Shown piece after piece: positions 28,801 to 38,064 of a stretch of 64,000 bases of DNA. The notes under the pieces are model-generated. The model was not told the DNA's origin. It was given only the letters and a program-made list of their open reading frames with translations, and did no database searches. Position 1 is the first letter of the stretch; the number at the start of each line of letters is the position of its first letter. The translations under genes were made by a program, and so were the position numbers. Source of the DNA: Ichthyophonus hoferi (lineage: Eukaryota > Opisthokonta > Ichthyosporea > Ichthyophonida > Ichthyophonidae); contig NAOQ01000007.1 in the NCBI GenBank assembly GCA_002751075.1, positions 160,066 through 224,065 on the forward strand, in the 5' to 3' direction.

Positions 28801-28936
28801 AGGCTAGGTGGGTTGGTGTATAACCAAAAATCTATGTTTCCCCAGTGAGACTGCCTGGCGTCGTGGACAAGTATCCGTGGCTGACGATGTGCCAATGTTA
28901 GAACTAGATGGAGGAGTAGGTAGCACTGTAGATTGA
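4614..28936 (+). CDS. Bacterial-type alpha-2-macroglobulin, membrane-anchored (42 exons)
   Basis: Predicted 2236 residues. Exons: 4614-4862, 5211-5292, 5650-5890, 6274-6463, 6925-7167, 8023-8367, 8778-8891, 9312-9530, 9679-9833, 10099-10212, 10511-10587, 10839-10949, 11247-11349, 12307-12389, 12614-12741, 13403-13459, 13848-13989, 14343-14450, 14666-14841, 15232-15345, 16464-16601, 17011-17089, 17681-17864, 18253-18361, 18532-18680, 18973-19113, 19617-19704, 20340-20557, 20982-21103, 21726-21908, 22467-22793, 23106-23375, 23657-23790, 24018-24117, 24833-24962, 25337-25584, 25850-25944, 26076-26168, 26604-26858, 27127-27438, 28170-28363, 28846-28936. Phases agree at every junction and the sum is divisible by three. 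Order: signal peptide (about 1-24), bacterial MG1-like domains, MG2 motif DRRLYRPGD (about 663-671), ADKGNYTVGD (about 1031-1040), bait-like region, A2M motif VRSNF (about 1365), helical TED-like region, C-terminal MG domains, membrane segment (about 2178-2199) and basic tail. The family traps or inhibits proteases; this role here is inferred. Overall identity is firm; exons 1-2, 10-11, 25-26 and 33 have the least certain borders. Confidence 0.9.
6183..6200. repeat. (TA)n microsatellite, A2M intron 3
   Basis: Nine TA units. Similar runs lie in other introns of this gene at 9008-9029 and 26225-26247, plus a shorter one near 26993-27006. Confidence 0.9.
10511..11349 (+). other. A2M MG2 region (DRRLYRPGD motif), exons 11-13
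   Basis: Exon 11 carries ITDRRLYRPGDIVHIKG, the hallmark 'DRplYrPGe.Vh.kG' of the alpha-2-macroglobulin MG2 family (residues about 661-678). Exon 12 continues with GYLQSHTKG and exon 13 with DQLYGSFNSSFLVPLNATLS, the next strands of the same sandwich. This anchors the family assignment independently of the N-terminus. Confidence 0.9.
11767..11775 (+). other. Possible 9-base microexon in A2M intron 13
   Basis: GTTGTCATG is bounded by TTATAG and GTAAGT. Inclusion between exons 13 and 14 keeps the frame and would add three residues (Leu-Ser-Cys). The direct join of 13 to 14 also works, so this is at most an optional exon. Confidence 0.2.
18068..18213 (+). repeat. Imperfect tandem repeat in A2M intron 23
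   Basis: Three to four diverged copies of a unit of about 38 bases, resembling 'ttattatacaatatcttcatacataccac', follow each other just upstream of exon 24. Confidence 0.5.
18532..20557 (+). other. A2M bait-like linker and A2M core motif, exons 25-28
   Basis: After VVVVNQAFLDLSPYP (equivalent to the 'vDea.L.L..y' of the family) come exons 26-27, rich in Tyr, Asp and Asn, and the start of exon 28, a Pro/Ala/Asn-rich segment (PSWSANAPPGPPMAANTVAN). The last lies directly before LVRSNFVVTPLFISDVRTN, the start of the A2M core domain. A low-complexity exposed segment in this place corresponds to the protease bait region of known members; cleavage is inferred, not shown. Confidence 0.6.
19854..20001 (+). 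repeat. Minisatellite in A2M intron 27
   Basis: About five imperfect copies of a unit of roughly 26 bases beginning GAGATATAA and ending in AACATAT or AACACATA. No coding or structural role is visible. Confidence 0.7.
22467..25584 (+). other. A2M thioester-domain-like helical region without thioester motif, exons 31-36
   Basis: Residues about 1488-1890. Segments such as YEGQAALGLAYTLAGK, YTTNALALSFLALRTN and NPQRALGVMALADYDQ are the helical repeats of a thioester-containing (TED) alpha/alpha barrel. Thioester-bearing members have a C-G-E-Q or C-x-E-Q near the start; none occurs in exons 30-36. That place instead holds VCCDRASSGADIASILAG and a Lys/Glu-rich insert (KSKEKEKEA). The protein therefore resembles thioester-less members of the family. 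Confidence 0.7.
28170..28936 (+). other. A2M stalk, transmembrane segment and cytoplasmic tail, exons 41-42
   Basis: Exon 41 encodes a Pro/Ser stalk (APSPSPSAL, from repeated CCCCTC), then AITSVILALATIAISGALFA, an uncharged segment long enough to cross a membrane, followed by basic RGRQQERR. Exon 42 adds about 30 residues ending GGVGSTVD and TGA at 28934-28936. With the N-terminal signal peptide this predicts a type I membrane protein with the macroglobulin body outside the cell. Confidence 0.8.
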
Positions 28937-31900
28937 GAAGAACGTGGAGCCTGAGTAAGGATCGCTAAAAATGACATCGTTAGCTGTAGGCCTTGGTTGG
29001 CTGGTAGGTACAATCAGATTACAGAGTCTATACATGAGAACTGTAAGCCAAAATCCAAAAGCCTGTCAAGGATGATATTCTATGATATTGTATAATAATA
29101 TCAAATATGATAATAACAGACGTTATATAGGTCTTTATGGATACTATATATATTGTTGTATATTCCTTTATGCTATTCTTACTATAATAAGCCTCCGTAG
29201 TAAAGACACTATCGCTTGTGCCTGGGACACTCTAGTATTTATTATAATTTTACATATTTGGTTTCCATTGCAATCATTCGAGCTTTATCTTGACTATTTT
29301 GTTGCTATATATGCTTAACAATGCTTGGTTTCACAACTGGCCTACATGATTAAACTTATCAGCCACAAACAATATCTGAACGCTCTGTTCTTACAAAAGG
29401 ACAAAGTGTGCTTTGTTCTGCTATAGGAATAAATTCAGAATTACCCAGAGACTAGTAGTAGTGTTCAAGACAAAATTTTATCGACTACGCAAAAGTGAAT
29501 AGAAACTATTAAAATATCTAGTGCACCCGGTGTGATAATGATTTTATCTGATTAAGATATAAACATTTTAAGTAGACTTTATTGTCAATGCTGGTATAGA
29601 CCATATGTAAATTATTAAAGAAACTGTATGATGCCTCACAATACCGCTATACTATCTAAAGGGATTAAAAGTTTGTAGAAAAATTTAGACTGGCGTTGAA
29701 GAACAGTTATTATTGGATTCTACTACCTTAGGCATCTGAAGTTTTACAATTGAGGTCCGGTTGCATGGGATCTGGTCATACTAATATCAAATCCTTGTCA
29801 AGGTCCAGGAATATGTGGTTGTTTAGCTCCTTCTCATTATCATCAGTACCCTGAATATTAGTAGAAGATTGAAAGTTTTTTCTCTTTTTTCCAGCTCATT
29901 CTTTTCTTGGATTTGATTCCTTAATCAGCTTACTCATCATACCTTGGATTAATTTACACAATCTTTATGACACACTGTGATGAACTAGAAACCACTCCCA
30001 AATATGTCTCAGGGTACTAGTAATAGAGTCCTTTGTTAGCAACAGAATAGCATTATCCCAGTCTGCTATACAGGCTAACATTTACAGAATAACTGATCAA
30101 ATCAACCATAGTGAATTCGTGTAATGATTATTGTTTGTCCATCTAAATCAATGTGTTCTCCACACACACTAAAAAAAAAAAAAAAAAATTACGGAAGTTC
30201 TCCATGTTATTCTTCTAGGATAATCAAACATTGGTTTTACATCATGGGAAATATAAAACAGATAGTTGTGTACCTCTCAACGATTGCAACCTCCTCAGAT
30301 TGAGGTCTAGTTCAAATGTTCTGAGCCATTTGGATGTAAATAATTATTTAAAATTGATAAGATAATTAATGAAGATTGACATCCATCTATGAAGGTTACT
30401 ACTTCGTTTATATGATTAACTAATCCTATATGAAAAATCTATTATCATACAAATATGATATCAATTAGTGATATCCAATAAAGGATATCTCGTAATGTGT
30501 AGCTGATTATATACTATTTTGCTTTAATTATTACCATAATAAGTAATACCAAAAAGAAAGTTATGGGTATTAGAAGATAAATTATTTGAAATATGGAAAT
30601 ATGAACATGACACTTCATTTATGAATTACTAAACAAGGTACCAAACTGAGTAATATTTATGTTAAGGAACCGGCCTATTTATCAGTAGTCGGTATTACTT
30701 ACAGTTTATAACCAACACTTTAGGCCATATTAAATGGTAATCCAGTAAATTCATACCTCACTAATAGAAAGAGGCTATAGTCGTAATGTTGTATTACTAT
30801 TTAACTAGCTGGTGCTACCATACCAAATTATATAATTTCTTGAGTTACCATAAATAATTTGAAGTTGATTCTATTTATTGGAAGGTATTCTTTGTCTCTA
30901 ATTGCTACTATGTTTGGAATCATGAAGAATGCTAGCGCAGTTAGCCTTCATTTATACTTGTATGATTATACACTATTAGGTGTTCAACTTTAGATAGCAA
31001 GGATTACGATGTACTATATGCTATACTCTATATCTGATTGATTCAGGTCTCCATTCGTCATCCATGTAGTAGTTCCCTAATTGTATTGCGTTTTTACTGA
31101 TAGTCATATTATTAATAAATAGTCTTTAAGTTAATATGCCTACCTATTAACTTATCTGGATGTAGAAATGCTTTTTCTGTAAAAATAATAGATATACGTA
31201 AATAATAGCTATGATTTATACTATGCTATCGTATCGAGTAGGCGTAGATCTAGGTACACTTGGAGATCTGAAATCGTAGGGAACTTGGGCAACATGGGAT
31301 CACACGGTGTAATCGGGGATTGTAGTGAATAACCTGATCGCTTGTGATCGTGTTTCCCGATTAGAAAAAATAATGATCGCAACAAATTAACTGTCACAAT
31401 TATTTTACAAGGCAGAGTTAGAGCCATTATAAAAATATAATAAAGGAATCCATATTATACGCACGCAATAGATGCATGTAAATTATTAGAAATAAATAAA
31501 TTCCTGAAAAAGGTTAATTAATTCAGATACACTTTTTTGACGTGACTGAAACAATAGCTTTATTGTTGTTTGGAAGCTTAGTATGTACACCTAATTGTCA
31601 GAAACCAACAGGTATATAGGTAAAGTTCTAATTGGTTTCTGTATAAACAAAATTCTTGGCTAGTTGGCCTAACAACGCGTTTAATTCTAACTAGTATTGG
31701 ACCAATCATTTCATGATCCACTTGTTCTCAGCTAGTAGCTGTACGACGTGTTTTTTCGAGGTTGACAGTCTTCCCAATACATACCATATATATATATATT
31801 ATATTGCTGGATAATCTAATTATTAATTAATTAGTTAAATAAAATTATAAGTAGGCTAATACTAAGTTATTATCAGAATTAGAACTATGATGTGGTACGA

Positions 31901-32047
31901 TCCGTAAATGTAGGGTTATCTGCTATTTATTCAAGAGGTTAGAAGGACAGATTGCTGCCCATCTAGTACAAACCCGTTCATAGGTAGATATAAATGGAAC
32001 TGCTCTGATATAAAGTTGTATAATTGCTATTAGAAATAGAAGTAGTA

Positions 32048-32452
32048 TTAAGGACAAACTAAATTCTGTATGAGTTTTGCTTTTAGTACACAAAAATGTT
32101 CTGAATTCAGAGACACTTTTAACTTCTTATTCTGTACTTTGCAATATGACCAATAGCTATGATCTAAACCACTGTGATTACAGATAGGCACTATAGAGGT
32201 ATCTTCTAATGATTCAAATGTACCAGGTTTAACTAGTCGGCCTGCTAATAAAGAATCTGGATGATAAATTTTTACCACTTGAGAATTAAAAATATATAGT
32301 ATAAAATATAAATGAATAATAAAGCAAGTCAAATAAATTTCCGTAAAGGCCTTTAACATGTATTGACAACTGAGAACAATGATAGCAACAATACCATTAT
32401 TTTTGTTTTTGAGGCATACAATATAATCGCGTTTTAGGTTGACGTTTCGCAT
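32048..32452 (-). CDS. Isolated 134-codon ORF of unknown nature
   Basis: The longest uninterrupted ATG-initiated frame in the intergenic stretch. The N-terminal half is hydrophobic (IVAIIVLSCQYMLKAF, FIIHLYFILYIF); the C-terminal half is polar and has several Cys and His residues. I do not recognise it, and it lacks evident promoter or splice context. It may be chance, a lineage-specific gene or the remnant of a transposon. Confidence 0.15.
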   Translation of the reverse strand: MRNVNLKRDYIVCLKNKNNGIVAIIVLSCQYMLKAFTEIYLTCFIIHLYFILYIFNSQVVKIYHPDSLLAGRLVKPGTFESLEDTSIVPICNHSGLDHSYWSYCKVQNKKLKVSLNSEHFCVLKAKLIQNLVCP

Positions 32453-32665
32453 TTTGTTATATAAAGCCCTATCTTATACTATCTTATTATCTTACTGTCT
32501 TATGATAGCATACAGTCCTATAAAAATATTAAACTGTCGACTTTTGTTATATAATAATATATTCTATATTTTTATATTAAATTATAGCCATAATCATTAA
32601 ATAAAAATTTCCTGTCAATGTGAAGATTACTACAAAGAAGAAACCAGCAAACGCGTCATAAGCGA

Positions 32666-32839
32666 TATCTTACTTTCTTACTGTCTTACTATTTTACTAT
32701 CTTACTATCTTACTCTCTTACCATTTTATTATTTTACTACTTTACTATCCTACTATCTTACCATCTTATTATTTTACTATTTTACTATCTTACTATTTTA
32801 CTATCTTACTATTTTACTATCTTACTATTTTACTATTTC
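32666..32839 (+). repeat. Short-unit minisatellite (TTACTATYTT)n
   Basis: About 17 variants of a 10-base unit TTACTATCTT / TTACTATTTT in direct tandem. A shorter array of the same unit lies about 160 bases upstream at 32471-32508, suggesting one array split by insertion or two seeded from the same sequence. Confidence 0.85.
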
Positions 32840-33351
32840 AGAAAATTAATCAAAGCTCCAATATATTCTTTTAATTGGTCTATAAGACTTGAAAGATGAG
32901 ATAGCGACACGAAACTTATCGTAGCCACTCAGAAGCGAGAAAGAATACTTAATATTAATTCTGGTAGGAAAACGCTTACTAATTAGAACATATCAGTTAA
33001 TACATTATTTTTTACAATTAATTTATTATGCAATCTCGCGCAAAATTATTTTATATAAATTATGTAAATAAAGTATTAATAGTTTATATAAAAGATAACA
33101 ATAGTTTATATAAATATACATTCAAATATATAAATATATTAAAGTGGCTTTTATATGGAATCACCCCACTAAATTCAATTCTATCTAGATATCATTAATA
33201 CTTAATAATCAAAGCCAATAATATTACATGATATCTAATACATGCAAATCTTGCTCCTTTTGGCCAATTCGAACAACCAATTATATGCTAAATTTCAATA
33301 ATTATAATTACAAGATTATTAATTAAAGGTAGATAACGCTGTATAAGAAGG

Positions 33352-33360
33352 TATATATAT
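33352..33360 (+). promoter_or_regulatory. Probable TATA box of the CBM14 gene
   Basis: TATATATAT lies 77 bases upstream of the proposed ATG at 33437, leaving room for a transcription start near 33385 and a short leader. The region is AT-rich, so the match has limited weight. Confidence 0.4.
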
Positions 33361-33436
33361 TGGTTCACTGTTGTAAATAAAAATAAGTTCTAGATTTATT
33401 TGTGTTCGAGCGATTGATTATTAAGACTTAAGACAG

Positions 33437-35052
33437 ATGATTGTATCCAGATATACCCTCTGGATTTTAGGTAAGCGGAGGCTCACGTTGGTGTTATCGT
33501 GCCTTAGATCCCGTATTTTTTCTTATTGTTTTGGAGTGTTTGTTTATAAAATAAGATCTATGAATTGAGTTTTGTTTAATGGCTTAGCTTTATGCAACGG
33601 GGTATTTGGTTGTGGTTTCTTCTTGCATGCATGGCTTTCGACCATAGATACACTGTACTGTACTTTTCTATATATAATAAACAGTATTTTTTATGTTAGT
33701 AAACATGTTTTTGTAGTTTTTGCTATTTTAAATACAGTGTGTTTTTGACAACTAACATGCGCCATCACCAATTACAATATTCAGCCCTTGCGCTAACTGC
33801 TAGTCAGACTGTCGCCCAAAATTTCCAATGCCCCACTGGTGCGAATATTGACTTAAACCCTAACCATGCTGATGAAAGTAACTGCAAAAAGTTTTATAAC
33901 TGTCCAGCCAACGGTGGCCCAAACCACTGGGAATGTAAAAAGGGTCNNNNNNNNNNNNNNNNNNNNNNNNNNNNNNNNNNNNNNNNNNNNNNNNNNNNNN
34001 NNNNNNNNNNNNNNNNNNNNNNNNNNNNNNNNNNNNNNNNNNNNNNNNNNNNNNNNNNNNNNNNNNNNNNNNNNNNNNNNNNNNNNNNNNNNNNNNNNNN
34101 NNNNNNNNNNNNNNNNNNNNNNNNNNNNNNNNNNNNNNNNNNNNNNNNNNNNNNNNNNNNNNNNNNNNNNNNNNNNNNNNNNNNNNNNNNNNNNNNNNNN
34201 NNNNNNNNNNNNNNNNNNNNNNNNNNNNNNNNNNNNNNNNNNNNNNNNNNNNNNNNNNNNNNNNNNNNNNNNNNNNNNNNNNNNNNNNNNNNNNNNNNNN
34301 NNNNNNNNNNNNNNNNNNNNNNNNNNNNNNNNNNNNNNNNNNNNNNNNNNNNNNNNNNNNNNNNNNNNNNNNNNNNNNNNNNNNNNNNNNNNNNNNNNNN
34401 NNNNNNNNNNNNNNNNNNNNNNNNNNNNNNNNNNNNNNNNNNNNNNNNNNNNNNNNNNNNNNNNNNNNNNNNNNNNNNNNNNNNNNNTGCAAGTATAGAA
34501 TCAAACCATGCTGATGAAAAAAACTGCAGAAAGTTCTATAACTGTCCAGCCAACGGTGGCCGAAACCACTGGGATTGTGGAAATGGTCAAGTGTTTAATC
34601 CTAATACAAATCTTTGTGAGGCTTCCAGCCAATGCATAAAGAAAATTGTTTTTCAATGTCCCACCGGTGCGGATAGAGACTCAAACCCTAATTATCCTGA
34701 TGAAAAAGACTGCAAAAAGTTTTATAACTGTCCAATCAATGGTGGAATACCAAACCACTGGGATTGTGTGAGTGGTCAAGTATTTGATCCTAATTCACGC
34801 TCTTGTGTGACTTCCAGCGAATGTGTAAAGCCATCTAAATTATACAAATGTCCTAGAATGACCATCAAAGATAGCACATTCATTCATGATCCAGAGGACC
34901 CCAAAAAGTTTTATTTTTGTCCAGAACAGGGTGTGGTAGCCCAACAGCGTGTATGTGCGGACACGCAGGTGTTCAACCCTGCAGTTGGTTATTGTGTATA
35001 TCCCGAGACCTGCAAGAAAACAACACCTATCTGCAAGGCTAAGAGTGCTTAG
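33437..35052 (+). CDS. Secreted protein with tandem CBM14 (peritrophin-A) chitin-binding domains
   Basis: Exons 33437-33470 and 33785-35052 (433 residues if the gap length is right). Exon 1 encodes MIVSRYTLWIL and ends at GTAAGC; exon 2 after the acceptor TATTCAG gives ALALTASQTVAQ, completing a good signal peptide. The mature protein has Cys-rich repeats of CBM14 type (six Cys, core NCKKFYNCPANGG...HW.C..GQVFNPN...C...SQC). One repeat is visible before and three after the N run at 33947-34487; more are likely inside it. The last repeat lacks the second Cys (DPKKFYFC) and is followed by a short tail with two further Cys. CBM14 domains bind chitin extracellularly; a skeletal-matrix or defence role is inference. 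A start without exon 1 (ATG at 33757) would lack a signal peptide. Confidence 0.85.
33947..34487. other. Assembly gap inside the CBM14 repeat array
   Basis: 541 N. The sequences on both sides are near-identical CBM14 repeats (NCKKFYNCPANGG before, NCRKFYNCPANGG after), so the gap probably reflects repeats the assembler could not resolve. The reading frame agrees across it, which is weak support for the stated length. Confidence 0.9.
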
Positions 35053-38000
35053 AAAAATTAGGATGGTTGTCTTGCCACATGTGATAAGTTTAGTTACATG
35101 TTGTACAGCTTTAATATTGTAATTAAATGTCCCAACTCTACGTCTATTGGCTAATGTCAAACTGTACAAACTGGGCCCAGATTGATTCTTGATCATAAAC
35201 GTAATGTGTGATTTGAGTGATTTCTTTCATTTAAGTAGTGAAGTTGTTCATCGCCTCAATCAAGCCACGTTAGTTAGGTTTTAGAGTATACTAAACTAAA
35301 TAAATAAGTAAAGTAGGCATATTACGAAGTTTGCAAAATTGATTTGACTTCTTATTGTGGGACTTTGAATTGTAATTTAAAGTTGATCTTGATAAGAGGA
35401 GGCAAGGCTTTATTTTGTTGCTGTGATAGTCTTTCTAGTCCTTGTACAGATATTTTTTGCTTTGTTTTATCTTATGTGCATGCGGGTTCTCGCCCTCGGA
35501 TGTAACGATAGTCAGATAGGTTCAATCCGAATTCACTGCTCTGGACTAATTCGGAAGGAAGACACAATTCTGGGAGATGTGTCCATTGATTCGTAATTCT
35601 GGCATACATTTCTTGGGCAATATTTGTTGACTATGGTTCAAATAATGGAACAAGGATACTCAATTACTTTAGGATCTGAAGCAGGCTGAGCTTGAGGCTT
35701 TTGTTTAATCTTACAATTTCAGGTCATTACAGAGACTAATTTGTGCAACACTTTCTTGAACCACAAATCCACATCCGCATTGGCTTCATAATATAAAGTT
35801 AAATATAGCTGCTGTTATGATATTTTTACGTAGGATTAATTGTTGATAAAAACCTATTTTGTTGCAACATGATATGACATTTTTCAATCTCAATGACTTA
35901 GGGAAGAAAACAAACTCTTAATGAGTATACATTGGCATCAATTACACATCAATTTATATGATACAATTTCTATTTAACTTATTAATTAACTGAAGTATTC
36001 GGATACGAGTTTTATTATCTACGCGACCGATAATTCTTCTAGTAGCAACACCTAGTTAGTTTCAAGTATCACAGGCTCTTTTTTAAATGGCTCATTCAGT
36101 TCTGTTAATACTTTTTTTTTCTAATTTAATCCAGTCTTCATTGCATAGTGTTGGCATATGGTACTCAATCAGTTATTTCAGGTAAGTGTGAGATCAAGTA
36201 CTCAGTACTGTGAAATAAAGAGCTGTATTCGGTCTTGGTAAACATCAGAATATTTCTAGCTAGTCTTCTACTTAAGATTAGTTTCTAATGTATGTCAGTT
36301 ACAGATTATTAATAATTTATTCTGCCATTTCAAGGTCATATACATGAAGGGTATATGAAAATTTTACTTAATGTACCTTGGACTTTGCATAACTAACACT
36401 ATCTTTACTGACTGGCAAATCATCCACAAATTGATTTTCAGACACAAACGAGAATACTCACAATGCAAAAATGATACACATTTACAGAACGCCACATATT
36501 CATGACCATTTTAAGAACAGCCTGTGAATTCAAACTAAATATTAATCTTAAGTTTATCCAGCTACTGACAAAAGAATGAAAGACCCAAGCTTGTTGATGC
36601 TGTTATTGACAAAAGCCAATTTTGTCAATATTTGAAAATAATTAAATTCTAATTGAAAGGATATGACTCGAATATAATTAATAAAATCATTTTTCTACAT
36701 CTGACTAGTGGCCAAGTACAATCATTGATTAGTTGGAGGTAGTGTACTAAATCAGGAACAAAGTTTTGAACAATCAAAAATAAATCATCAGTGCCTTATC
36801 TGACATAAAAGGGTTAGCATTCTCTATTACAATATTTGGAGTAGCACAATAGATATGTTACTAGTAAAAGTGCCTACTAGCTTCTTATGCCAATAGCCAG
36901 CTAACTCTCCACAATATATGGGCCTCAATTTACTTTGATCTATGCCTATCACCTATGCAGTAATTTTAGTCAAACCAAAATTGATTTGTAGAACACTGTA
37001 GGTGCATCACTATTCTAAAAGGTTTAAACCCACTACGTGTTCAATAATCATTAAGTTGCTCAATAGCGTTCACTTATGTAATTTTTAAAAAATTGATGCC
37101 CCAATCACACTGGTTTTTTACAATGATTTTATTACATTCAAAATGATTTCATATATGCACCAGGCACATGTAAAAAAAAGCATTGTTGAACCATAAAATT
37201 TATTTATATAGTTCTGGACTTACATAATCAGCTTTCAAATATTAAGCCTTTTAATGGCGCTGATACCATCTAAGATTTTTGCCGAAGCCAAATAAATCCT
37301 TTAAAACACCATTCTACCATAAGTAAAAAAGCAACCACTAAAACAAAACTGTAAAGATGCACAGTTATAGCCAACTTAATATTTCTCGTCACCCACAAAG
37401 GAGTCATAAAAATATATCAAGTTGGCATACAGTCAAATATTACATAATAACAATAGAAAGCTTTTAAAAAGATTTCTGATATTGGTCAAGACTATCCAGA
37501 GTACGTACTAGTGGAACTAAGTAAAGGTAATATATCAGGATTGACATACAAACACCCTACCCTTTTTTCAATCACAAACACATGTATATCACATATCATC
37601 CAACTGCTAGAAAAAGAAATTAAAAATAATGGGACGAACTATATTCATATTTTTTTAAAAAAGCTATAAAGCCAATGGTCAGACAACATAATATTCCCCT
37701 ATTTCTGCTTATTGAATCTAAATACATGAATGATAGGGTCAAGCCAGGTAGGCTTGTAAGACCACATACCAAGCCCTCTCAACATCATCTAGCCTATGTA
37801 CAATGCATATGCATGCGCGTGTGAATGGATGTTGGTATGTTTGTGTTGAAAAAGATGGCCAATAAAAAAATATAGTGAGACTAGAGGATACAAACGAAAA
37901 CAAAGAAGGAATGATCCTACACCCTCTTCCCAAGTAGCAGGCACCCACCAATAGCCAGTCTGCTCTAGGGAAAACTCATTTGATGTAAAAATGAAGTGCA

Positions 38001-38064
38001 ATTCTCCCTGTGCAACAGGCTGGCACTAGGGCATCATATCTCTACCCATACAGTTTCATTTCTA
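35053..38064. other. Intergenic region between CBM14 gene and mitoferrin (convergent 3' ends)
   Basis: AT-rich, holding the 3' UTRs of two convergent genes. An AATAAA at 35299-35304 is a candidate poly(A) signal for the CBM14 gene. Short ORFs (for example 37739-38001, minus) have no domain resemblance. Nothing else supported. Confidence 0.5.

Larger units (their letters stand above)
28937..33436. other. Intergenic region between A2M and CBM14 genes
   Basis: Very AT-rich. It contains the A2M 3' UTR (a canonical AATAAA at 29428-29433 is a candidate poly(A) signal, about 490 bases past the stop), an 18-base A run at 30171-30188, TTACTAT-type arrays near 32471-32508 and 32666-32839, and a 134-codon minus-strand ORF (32048-32452) described separately. 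No exon with family resemblance was found. Confidence 0.5.

Noticed and set aside
30171-30188. 18-base A run as a possible retrotransposon tail
   Set aside because: No element body, target-site duplication or related sequence could be recognised beside it.
31221-31427. GC-richer patch with a 68-codon minus-strand ORF
   Set aside because: The translation resembles no family I know, and no splice or promoter context supports it.
33739-33784. Start of the CBM14 reading frame at a GTG or at ATG 33757
   Set aside because: GTG is not a usual eukaryotic start, and neither start gives a signal peptide; the spliced upstream exon does.
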